64,000 nt of DNA. It comes from Eudorina sp. 2006-703-Eu-15 (Eukaryota; Chlorophyta; Chlorophyceae; Chlamydomonadales; Volvocaceae). The position numbers and the translations under genes were made by a program. The stretch spans positions 333,960 through 397,959 of the forward strand of contig BDSI01000036.1 of NCBI GenBank assembly GCA_003117195.1, in the 5' to 3' direction. Numbering within the stretch: position 1 is the stretch's first letter; every line of letters begins with the position of its first letter. The notes beneath the pieces were generated by a model that saw only the letters and a list, made by a program, of their open reading frames with translations, made no database searches and had not been told where the DNA came from. Shown here piece after piece: positions 35,173 to 46,800 of this stretch.

Positions 35173-38100
35173 TCACCGGCCGCCGCCGGCCTCGGTCCCG
35201 GGCACGGATGCGTCCCCGGGCTTCGAGCCAGTCCCGTTCCCCGGCCCCACCTTGACGCCCCGCAGCGCCGCTCGCACCAACAGACTGCACGCCCCCAGGC
35301 CTGTGCACAGCGCCCACTGCGCCGGTGTGAGCGGTGTCGTACTGAAGGCCTCGCCGCCGTACTGTACGATAAGGTACTGCAGTACGGCTTCACTGGCCAC
35401 GATGGCAAGGAAGAGCGGGTGAGAGGTGACACCCTCCAGGATGTTGACCTCGTCACGAACACGCCTGTGGCAGCAAACACACACGCACACACACACACCT
35501 TTCATGATTTCCAATTCGCAGGTTAATGTGGTAGGTATATTGGTACTTGGCTTGGGTCGAGCGGGCTTCTTATCTAGGCACACACATCCTGGTAGATGTG
35601 TTGATCCCGAGGTTGAGTCGGGTGGGGCGCTTGGCTGGGCTGGCAGCCCCTGGCCAGCATCAGGCCCCGTCAGATATAACACATGCACGGCTTGGGCGGG
35701 CTCTCTTTCTGAACACATACACGCACACGCATCCGGCCCGCCCCAGGATGTGCGATGTACCAAAATCGTCACATACCTAATGGTCCGGTCACAGGAGCAC
35801 ACCCACCATCCCTGGCCATGCCCACGGTCCGGTCACAAGGGACACACAACGCGGGGCCCGGTCGCGCACCCAGCAGCATCATGATGGGCTGCGGTGATGG
35901 CAGCGGCGCGCAGCACGCAGTCACGCCGTGGGCACAGAACGGGGCCCCATGTGGGCTCATGGATCCGTAGCGGCGGCTTACCGGCAGTTGAACTGGTTGA
36001 AGAGCTGCATCTGGACAAAGGCGTTGAACACTAGCGTGGTCGCCAGCACGTGTGGGTGCGAGTGGGTCGCACCCGCGGCGTCCGTGCCCACAAAGCCGAC
36101 GTCACCGCCGCCGCCGCCGGGGTTGAGGGCCCCTCCAAAGAGCGCCGCAAGGACGCCGTCCAGGATGCCGCCGGGGTCGTCGCTGAGGGCGGCGGCGCCG
36201 CTGCCGCCGCCGCCGCCGTGGAGCTCCAGCGCCGCCAACATGCCGTACAGTACGGCAAGTTGGAAGGCCGCCTGTCCCACGATGTGCTTCAGGACGGTGG
36301 GTGTGACGAGCGGGTCGTTGGGTCGGTTGGGCGGTGCGTCCAGCAGGGCCTCTGGCGGAGAGTGAGGAGGCGAGAGTTGGGCTTTTCCTCAGGTATTAAC
36401 TTTGCTGTCGGGTTTGTGGACGTGTAAGAAATATTTGCTGCACGGGGCACATAGGTATATGGTTGGGCGGCCGACCTCGGTGTCCCGATCCTACCAGACG
36501 GGTTGGGGCTTTCCGACGGAGCACACCCCCCTCGCGCTCAGTGAGGTTGAGGCTTGTGATACCGTACTGGGTGTGTACTCGGCGAGGAAGGCCGCCCGAC
36601 CCATACAACTTGCAATACGGTATCTGTGATATGGGTTGTTTGATATCATACATTAAGAAACACGTACAGTGAGGCGGGGGAGGCACATCCGGGAGGCGAG
36701 TGGGGTGGCGGATCTCGTGGTCAGCGGCGGCTCGCCTTTCGGAGCCACACACAACTGGTGTGGGTGGGGCGGGTTTCTTCGCCCAACGCACGCACCCCCC
36801 TCCCCTCAAAGCCTCAATGGCACACCCACCCACCCACCCGTGGGCGCCTCCGTGGCCAGCGCCAGGGAGGCCAGCGAGTCCATGATCAGATTGACCCACA
36901 GCATCTGTACGGCAGACAGAGGCGAGTAGCGCAGCCACACGGCCCCGCCGGCGGCCACCGCGACCGCCACCTTATGTGCGCAGGGGCCGGGAGGGCGGGG
37001 GGCGGAGGGCGGAGGGCGGAGGTCAGAGAAATGGAGCGGGATATATAGAAGTTTGGTACACATATTGAAGCTGTGTGGCTGCAAGAGCAAACGGATGGTG
37101 AGGGTAAGGGGGTACAGGAAGTTGGTCGACATACAATAGGGGGTGTCCCACCGCCAACGGAGTGGCCGCCAAAGCGCAGGAGGGCACACCGCGCGTGGGC
37201 TACAGCAGCTACGGCCGGATGCAGAGGCCCGTGAGGATCGGCCGCTCGGCCGCTGTGGTCGGACCCCGGTCCCCGGTCCCCGGCAGCAGCAGGCGGGCCG
37301 ACCCTGGCTCCCCATCCACAGCAGCCTCTCACCCTCCCTCTGTGCCCAGTGTCTTCGCTGCCAAGAAGAGCGTTTCGGTGCCCATCACCGCATCGCCAAA
37401 CGAACCCCACGCGGCGTAGCTGCCTCGCTCGCTCGGCGTCCCACCGCCACACCGCCGCCCCGGCGCCCCCTCTCCCTCTCCCTCTCCCTCTCCCTCTCCC
37501 TCTCCCTCTCCCTCTCCCTCTCCCTCTCCTCTCCCTCTCCCTCTCCCTCTCCCTCTCCCTCTCCCTCTCCCTCTCCCTCTCCCTCTCCTCTCCTCTCCCT
37601 CTCCCTCTCCCTCTCCCTCTCCCTCTCCTCTCCCTCTCCCTCTCCCTCTCCCTCTCCCTCTCCTCTCCCTCTCCCTCTCCCTCTCCTCTCCCTCTCCCTC
37701 TCCCTCTCCCTCTCCCTCTCCCTCTCCCTCTCCCTCTCCTCTCCCTCTCCCTCTCCCTCTCCCTCTCCCTCTCCCTCTCCCTCTCCCTCTCCCTCTCCTC
37801 TCCCTCTCCCTCTCCCTCTCCCTCTCCCTCTCCCTCTCCCCTCTCCCTCTCCCTCTCCCTCTCCCTCTCCCTCTCCTCTCCCTCTCCCTCTCCCTCTCCC
37901 TCTCCCTCTCCCTAACACACCACACACCCTGATCGCCCCGCCCTGCCCCGTCCTTGCCCCGCCCCTCCGCCTCTTTCTTTCCCTGCCTGTCTGCCCTGCC
38001 CTGCCCTTCTCCTCCCTCGCCCCTCCCTTCCCCTCTCGCCGCCCCCTCCCTCGCTCCCTCCCTCCCTCGCCCCATCCGACGCACCACATTGGCCGTCAAC

Positions 38101-39649
38101 TGGAACTGCAGGAAGCGGGTGACGGAGGCGTACACGTTGCGCCCCCAGGCCACCGCCGACACGATGGACGTGAAGGAGGAGTCCAGCAGCAGGATGTCGG
38201 CGGCCTCACTGCGGACCAGGACACAGCGGGGGGCGGAGGGGTACAGGAAATTGGTAGACATAATCAAGATGCGCTGCTGCCAGGTCGCTGCAAAGGTCCG
38301 GTGAAGGATCGACCGTACCAGGGCACGGAGGGAGGGGGAGAGTGGGATATAGGACATTGGTAGACATGGTAAAGCTGACAGAGGAGGCAGAGGGGGAGGG
38401 CATGCGGGGTGAGCGCCGCGAGGGAGGGCGGGAACGTAAGGACGGCGGGAGGTTGGGGGGCAGGGAAGGATATAGGAAATTGGTGGACATATTCAACTGC
38501 GCTGCTGGCAGGGAAGGGGGGCAGCAGCGGGACGTAGCGAGTCGGTAGACATGACGCGACGTCGGACGGGATGGCGGGCGCGAGATGGCGGGCGACGGCG
38601 GGTGGCATGCATGCCGGTCTGCACCGTAGGCCACCATGCAGACCAGCTGCCGCTGCCGGCGATGCAAGTGCCGTACATGCGCCCATCCATCCATCCAGTC
38701 CCCCACCACCCACGCACCCAGTCGGCAGCTCCACTCGCCCCCCCCCTTTCCGGCGCCCCCCCTCCAAGGCTGTCAGCTCACCGGGCGATGGGTGTGCCGG
38801 AGTTCATGCAGAAGCCCACATCCGCGGCGGTGAGCGCGGGGGCGTCGTTGGTGCCGTCACCCGTCACCGCCACCACCTGCAGGGGGGCCCGGGGGGCCCG
38901 GGGGGCGCGCCGTCGCCGCAATCGTCGCAGTGCCAATAAAAAACGCAGTAGGTATCGGAGCGCAGCAGTAGCAGTAGCAGTGGGTACAGCAGAAATAACA
39001 GAGTATAGCAGTAGGTACAGCAGCAGCTACAGCAGAAAACGCAGCAGATTGCAGTAGCAGCAGCACGCATCATGTGGGGTTCGACCGGCCATGTCTTGCG
39101 ACCGCGGCTCCGGGGCCGTAACCCGCCAGCACTGACCCACCCACTCCAATGGCTCCTCAACCGGGACCCCTCTACCCCCCCCTTCGAGGCCTCGCGATGT
39201 CAGGCTTCCCGAACTCCGACCCGCGGCACTTGGAACCAACCGGTTGGGCCCGCCGCAACACGGTGCCCAGTGCTCATTGTCAGTAACACATACGGTGCTC
39301 ACTCTTATCCAGAAACCATGTCGGCCATATTACCCATCCCCCCGCACCCAGAGGTGCACCTCGCTCAGCCCGCGGGTCACCACAAAAAGGGTCGTGTCGA
39401 CTACCGTAGCTCGCCCGCCAAAAGTGCAACCCGTCGACCCCAATCCCCCCCGGCCCCAACCCCCTGCCGCCCCCAACCCGCCCGGCCCCCACCCCAACCC
39501 GCACCTCGTCCAGACGGCCCTCCTCCCGCAGCTGCCGCAGCGCCGAAACCACAACGAACTTGTCGCCCGGACTGCACCTGGCCAGCACTCGCAGCCGCGG
39601 CCACAGCGCCAGAAACGCCTCGGTGTCCACCTGCACTGCGGGACCCGGC

Positions 39650-39680
<31 letters not shown>

Positions 39681-42600
39681 CCCCCGCGTCCCGCTGCACC
39701 AGCTCGCGGAACGTGGAGCCCTCCAGGACCAAGTACGGCACTTCCTCGGCGGGTGGCGGCTCCCGCTCGATGTCGGCTGAGGACGTCGAAGCCGCCGGCG
39801 ACGACGGCGCGGACGCCAAAGCCTCCATCCGGAATGCGGGGACCGGCGGCGGCGGCGGTGGCGGCGGAGAGAGGGTGAGCGGCGGCGCCGGCGGCATCTC
39901 GTCGGCGCTGTCGGCAGACGCCAGCGCCGACGCCGACGCGGCGTTGAACGCACCGCCGGACGCGCCGCCGGCGGTGGTGGGTGACGTGACGGCGGCGACG
40001 GCGCGGGTGGCGGCGCCGGCGCCGGCGGCGACGAGCGCCCGCACGTCGGCGTCGGGCGGCAGGATGCCCGCCTGCTGCGCGATGGAGGCGGCGGTGGTGA
40101 CGTTGTCGCCGGTCACCATTCGCACCGTGATACCTGCGCGCGGGGCGCGATGGGGGGCCCGCCGTACGCGTACGGCGGTCAGGTCGCGTACGGCGGCCGC
40201 CTTGTGGTCTCGGCACGAAGGGTCGACAGCAGTCGGGAAGCGACCGGCGGCAGCTCGCTGGCCCCCGAGGGGGGAACTGTGGAGAGGTGCGGGCCTCCCA
40301 ATCCGGGGGTGAATGCGCGCCCTGGGACCTGCCTCGCACCCTGTACATGGGGTGGCTATCTTAAGATATGAATATATATTCGGCCGAAAATCTTGAGTTT
40401 TGATAGATACTTTCCCTCGGGAGAAAAATGAGGTTTTAGATACTCATGGCCTCTCGCGCGGGGAAAAGCCCCCTTGAGTAGATAAAATGCCGGCAAAAGC
40501 TCCCTCCGACAGATACTTTCAGCACGATTGGGCGAGGAGTATCTCCGGCCGTAGATACTCTGCAAAATAAGATAGCCACCCTGCATGTACATCCGCATCC
40601 GCCGTCCCGCACCCAGATCCCGCCTGCCCCTTAGCACGGCCCCGCACTGGCCCATGCCCGCCTCACCACCCGCCCGCAAACCCCTCCGCTTCAGCATGAT
40701 CCGCAACCCGAACCGCCCCCCGTGTCCCCGCTTCCACAAGGTCCAGCCGCGTCAGTGGCCCCCAGTTGCACTGCGTTCCTGTCGCTCCCACGCCGCGCCC
40801 AGCGCCCTCCGCCGCAGGCCGCTCCCTGCCCCCCGGGTCCTCGCCCCCTCCCGCCCTCCCCGTCCTCCCACCTGCCCGGCTGCATGCTGCCACCGCCGCG
40901 GGCACCTCGGGTCGCAGCGGGTCCTCCAGCCCCAGCAGCGCCACCAGAACCAGGTCCTGGGGGGGCAGGGGCAGGGTATATAGGACACTGGGAGACGTAC
41001 TTATACGGCGCTGCTGCCAGAGCAAATGGAGGGGCAGCGGGAGGCAGGGGGTGTAGCAGGAAGCGCCACCAATACATTCAAGCACCACTACCACCAGCAA
41101 CCCCAGCACCCTAACAGCAGCAGCAGCAGCAGCAGCAGCGGCAGCAGCATCCCCCCCCTGGACTCACACGCTCCAGGACGTCCGCATCCACGGACAACAT
41201 CGCCGGGGCCGCGCGCTCCGTGCCCGCCGCCTCGCCCTCGCCCACGCCCTCGCCCTCGCCCCGGCCGTACGTCGCCGCGCCGCCCACGATGCCATCCATG
41301 GCACCATTGGCGGTGGAGGCAGCCGGGGAGGCACCGGCCGCCGCCGCCGGCGGTGGCGCCGCGCCTCCCGCCGCCACCGCCCCGGTGGGCCCCCGCATGG
41401 GCACCAGCATGTCTCGGTACGCCAGCGCCAACAGCCGCAGTGAGCCGCCTCCCTGGCCTGTGGGCCCCGGGGGTTAGTAAGAAACAGCCCAGACACGTGG
41501 GCCCGTGGGGGTGCGAGCACGGCAGGATTCCGTGCTAGGCGTACTTACTGGTGGTGCGAGGGCGCAGCGCGCAACTGGGGGGCCGGGGGTCTTGGCGTCG
41601 CAACACCCCTGACACGGAGCACACCTGGCGGTGCGGGTTTGCTGTGATGTGCGGCCGCACCCCGCACCCCGCACCTCATCCCGTGATGTCATCGGAGAGT
41701 CGTCAGCCCACCAGCCCCCCGGGGCAGCGAGACCCGGAGGACGGCCCCTGCCTCTTCCCAAGTGCCGGTACCCTCAACCCATCCAACATTTCCCCCCTCT
41801 CCACGCATATACACACAAACACCACGGTTGTGGCGCGAACACCTTGTTCGCCGCCACTACGTATGGTAAGTTTGTTCACGCAGATTATCTCGTGAATATA
41901 CGGTATCCCCACCTGGCTGGGTCGGGCGGGTTCTTATATTACACGCATATAAATACGTATATACACATATATGTACCATTATATACACCATACATGTATA
42001 CACACACACATATGCCCCTCATGCGTGGCGGCATCCTGTCCTCGACCGGGTTTGTGGGGAGCTATTTCTTCCTGGCCCGCTACCCGGTTCGTCATTTGCC
42101 CTTGTACCTGTCTCATACCCTCCGGCCTGTGATTGCATGCACCCCTACTACGTCCGGCGTCGCCTCTGCATGCCGTACGTTTCCCGTACACCCCTCCCAT
42201 GTATTCGGTGCGACGCCCAGTCGAGTTTATACGCCGCGCCACCACCATAGGGATACCCCGCATAGCTTATGCTTTGATGCTATATTAAATATGTTTTTCC
42301 TTCCTTTGCCATTACTTACATCCCGCTTCCTTGTTCTCGCCTCGCATGCGCTCCATCGTCAACGTCACAACCCCGTACCTCGCTACGACGTTCTTCCCCA
42401 TATATTAAAGGTAATATTTCCGTTCCGTCCGTCCGTGTGCTGTTGCCACGCCCGTGCTTGCGCTGCGCCCTGGTGGTGGCGCGGTCGTATTGCTTGCCTG
42501 CCATATTTGTCTTGTGGTAATGTCACCGGTAAGTAAATCGCAGGTTTTGGTAAGTATCCTGACCTGGGCGGTTATGGGTGGGCTTCTTGTTACACACACA

Positions 42601-43776
42601 CACACACACACACCCCTCCACAACGCCCACCCCGAGGCGTGCGGGTGCGGCGAGTACGGCGGTGCGGGGCCCCACCCGTGTTCACCACGGGCACACCATT
42701 TCTGGGCATGCCCGGTCGCTCAGGCAGTGATACAGCAGATCGGGGTACACGTTCCGGGCCCCATCACCCGAGCCAACGTGTGGCTGGCTGAGCCGCCACA
42801 GGGGGTACAGCAAGGGGTTTGGGACATCGTTGCCCTGGCGGCGCTGACGGCCATGGAGCGGGCGAGGGTGGGGTTACGTGCAGCGACCCTCCACGGCGAC
42901 GCACAGCCCGTGCCGGGGGCGCCGGCTGCCCCATCGCCTGGTTGATGTAGCTAAGGCGCGCACAGTCATGGAGTTCTGGCAGCGGGTGGCCAGTTTCGCA
43001 GAACTGGGCCGACCGCGACGGGGATGGGAGGGGGTGGGACCGGACCACCCAATCCTATCGGTGGTGGACGGCCGGATCCGCTGCGTGCAGCCAGTAGACG
43101 TAGACTCGTGATGGATAGATAGCAGCGCGAGACGCTAGGGTGTAGGGATTGGGACTAGGGAAGCCCACTTCCGGGCACGATGGGGATCCGTGGGTGCCCG
43201 AGGAGGGTCGGGCCCGACCAGTGGGAGTTGGCAGCGAGCGGGACGTGTAGGCGAGGGCCGCTTGCGACGGGAAGGGGTGTACGACAGGGAAGCTTGCGAG
43301 GTGATGTGCTGCCTTGTGCAAACCATAGCCCCATCATGGAGCACCCGACTGCATACCCGGACCCAGCAAGGCCTGACGCGTGCGAGCCGCCTCGCTCTGG
43401 CTCAGCTGGGCAGGCAGGCCTGCCGGAGGGTGCAACCCTAGCTAGTACGATTAGGTTGGGACGCGGGACCAGGCTAGTTTTACCGCACCAAGCAGGGGCG
43501 CGCCTCCGAAACGCGCCCTGGGTGCTGCAAGGACTTGAGGAGGTTGAACAGCGGACTGCGAGGCGCAGACCGCCCGGGATGGGCCTTCGCCCACTCCCTT
43601 GAGGGGGCACAGCGGTCACCGATCCTCGGGGATCGGGCACGCGCCCTTGGTTGAGAGCGAGGGGACAGAGGCCCCTTACGCCCCTTTCCCCGTATCCGGG
43701 GGAAAGTGCTTCGGCGGTCTCCCGTATGGGGCGGGTTAGCGCCCCCGGCCAGTGTCGGCCCGGCAGATATGTAACG

Positions 43777-43819
<43 letters not shown>

Positions 43820-46800
43820 GCGGGCGGGTGCGCATACGGGCAAACTATTGGGCGCCACTTGGCCCCTCGCATGTCACGCACTCCTGTTCTGCCTGCTTCA
43901 TTAGCACACGCACCGCGGGCGGGTCCCTTCTCGACACACACAAACACACCGCCCCTATCCCTCCCCTCCCCCTGTCCCCAGGACGCACCCGCGAACGAGG
44001 TCAACAGCCTCCCACGCTGCTCGGATGTCAGCGGTAGACGTGCCGTACCATCGGGCCCTCCAAGCTGCCAGGAGCACCGCTCCAGAACCAACTCCGCGGC
44101 GCCCTTGGTCAGCACCCGTACGGGCGCAAGCGAGCTGTAGCCATCGCCCGGACCCATACTGCCGTACAACTCCCAGTCGACGCTGCTGCTGCTGCACATC
44201 GACACGTTCTCAAGGCCGGCGCCATCGCTCCCTCCGCTGCTGCCGCTGCCGCCGGCGCGCCCCGCGCGCTTGCTGTTTGTGTCTCTGGTGTCGTTCATCG
44301 TGGACGTCGGTTGCGGCACTTGTGGCGGTTTCGGGGCCGATACCACCACGCTCATCCGTTTTCGTTGCGACGAGAAGGGCACAAGCTGTAGCACCTGGCA
44401 AGCCCCGCCACTGACCTGCGGGACGGCGGCCGCTGGAGGCGCCGCCGCCGCCGCCGTTGGCAGCACCGGCGGCACGATCGCCGCCGCCGCGGCGGCGGCA
44501 GCTGCTCCCGTGTAGTCGAGTTCAATCGACGACGACGCCGACGCGGCGGAGGTGCTGCCGCTGCCGCTGCCGCCGCCGCGGCGGCCTCCGAAGCCCCAGC
44601 CCAGCCCCCAGCCCCAGTCCCAACCCCAGCCGAGGTAGTACGGCAACTCCAGCAGCGCGCACTCCGTCGGGCTGCCGCTGCGCTGGAAGAGCCGCCCAGC
44701 CGGCACCTCCGCCGCCGCAGCACCGCTGCTGCCGTCGCCGCCGCTGCCATTGCTCCGCGAGTTGATACCGCTGCTACCGCTGCTGCTGCTACTGCTACTG
44801 CTGCTGCTGCTACTGCTGCTGCTGCTACTGCTGCTGTTGCTCTTCCTCAGGGCAGAGGTGGAGTTCACCACGAGCCCCTGTATCAGCAGGCTACGCACCG
44901 CGGGCGCCAAGGCTCCTGCCCGGTCCAGCTCCCCCGCCCCGCCAGACCCGCTGCCCAGTTGCGGCGCGAGGGTTGCGTCCGGCTGCGCCGGGCCGGGTGC
45001 CGAGGCCATATTCGGACCCGAACCATCGGACTGTGGGCGGGCATCCACGGGTGCATCCGACCAGAGCGCTGTCGCCGGGAATGGGGGCGCATCGCCGGAA
45101 GACGTTGCGGTCATCGAGGCGACCGAGGCCGCCCCGTGGGTCGGCAGCGCCAGATCCGGGATGGGTACCAGCCGCGCGAGCGGCCGCCGGGGCGCACCAT
45201 TGCCGTCCGCGCTGCCGCCGGCGCCGTTTCGCGGACTGCTGCCGCCGAACCGTCCGCTGTGGCGTTGACCGCTGCGGGTGTTGGTGTGGCGGCCGGCCGC
45301 GCGGGCCTCCTCGGGGCCCTCTCGGACCACTCGGAACTGGCGGCCGGCGGCCCACAGGCGCACCACTGCCATGTCGTTGGAGGTGAGGGTTCCGGTCTTG
45401 TCACTGCGGGTGGGGGGCGGGCAGCGGGACGGGTTATTGCCGGGCGTCTCTCATTCAATGGCGGTGTGCGAAAGGTACGGTAACGGTACGGTAAGGTGGG
45501 CTGGATCTGTATTTGTTTGGGGCTGGGTTGAGCGGGGGTGTCCTGCATACGGCGGCAGGAGAGCGGATCTCTTGGCGGGGGCTGTCGGGCGCCAGGGCAG
45601 CACTTGGAGCCGGCATACGGGCGACATACGGGAGTAGCAGGGACGACCAGCAGTTGCGGCATATGACGTGACGAGCCGGCGCGGGCGTGTGACGTCAGCC
45701 GGCATGTGAGTCTGTCGTACGTACCGGCTCCAGCCCCGAGAGCGCACTGCCGCATACCTCTGTCCGCCCGCCCGGCCCATAGCCCTCCCTCCCTCCCTCC
45801 CTCCCTCCCTCCCTCCCTCCTGGTCCCTGCGCGCTCCTCGATCACCACCACCACATGCCGGGATGCCCGCCCTACCCCCTCCCTACTCAGGTGTCGCCGC
45901 AACAAACCTGCAGATGGTTGTGGCGGCGCCCATCGTCTCGCACGCGCCCAGTTGACGCACAAGGTTGTTGTCTGCTAGCATGCGCTGCACGCTGCGCGCA
46001 TGCCGCGATCAGCAAGGGGGTTGGAGGGGGCGCGCGGGGCACGGGCGTTTGCCGGGTGAGGACGGGACGAGCGAGCGTACGGCGCATACACTGGCGTCGC
46101 GCGCGATCCTGACAGAGCGGTTGAGGTCCCGGCGGGTCAGACCTGAACGGCCTTGTCACCCTCTACGGTATCACAACAACACCTCCAATATGATTACCGT
46201 ACCATCGGAAACGGTCCACGCGTCCACCAAGGTACACAACAACGCCATTCTTGTAATAAGTGATACCTTTCGAAACTCCATCCTGCTCTCTTCTCTTCCC
46301 TGCCTCGCCCAGCACGTCCCTGGACCGCATGGGCCGGTCGGAGGCGCGACCCCTGGAAACGAACAGACCCGGTCCCAGGGGCGCGAGCGCGGTGCAACAA
46401 CCTCGTCAGGTCGTCACCTTCCTTGGCCCTTGGGCGGTTGCCACCCCTCCTCCTGTCGCACCTGAATGCCAGCGCCAAAGTCACAGCCAGTGGCAGCCCC
46501 TCAGGCACCGCCACCACCAGGATTGTGATGGAGGTGATGACCAGGTCTAAGTAGGCCTGGGGGGTGGAGGAGTAAGGGCCGACATGGGTTCGCAGGGTTA
46601 GGAATGTTGCAGATCCTCGCTGGACCGTACGGTAGATGTCCTGCGGTCAAAATTGCAAATTTTCCAGACTTGTCATCACTTGCTCGCGTGGTGTAGTGGT
46701 TAGCACTGTGGACTCTGACACCAGGTGATCGGCATCGCCGATGACATGACGACATCCACCGACCTGAGTTCAAATCTCAGCGCGAGCTTAGATATTTGCC

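Noticed and set aside
37143..38363. 400-codon open frames with Ser/Pro/Leu or Gly/Arg/Glu repeats on both strands
   Set aside because: They are translations of the (CTCCCT)n tract and lie in an intron of the Ca2+-ATPase.
38864..39066. Cys/Tyr-rich open frames from AGCAGT-rich sequence
   Set aside because: The stretch is a degenerate trinucleotide repeat in an ATPase intron; no exon signal.
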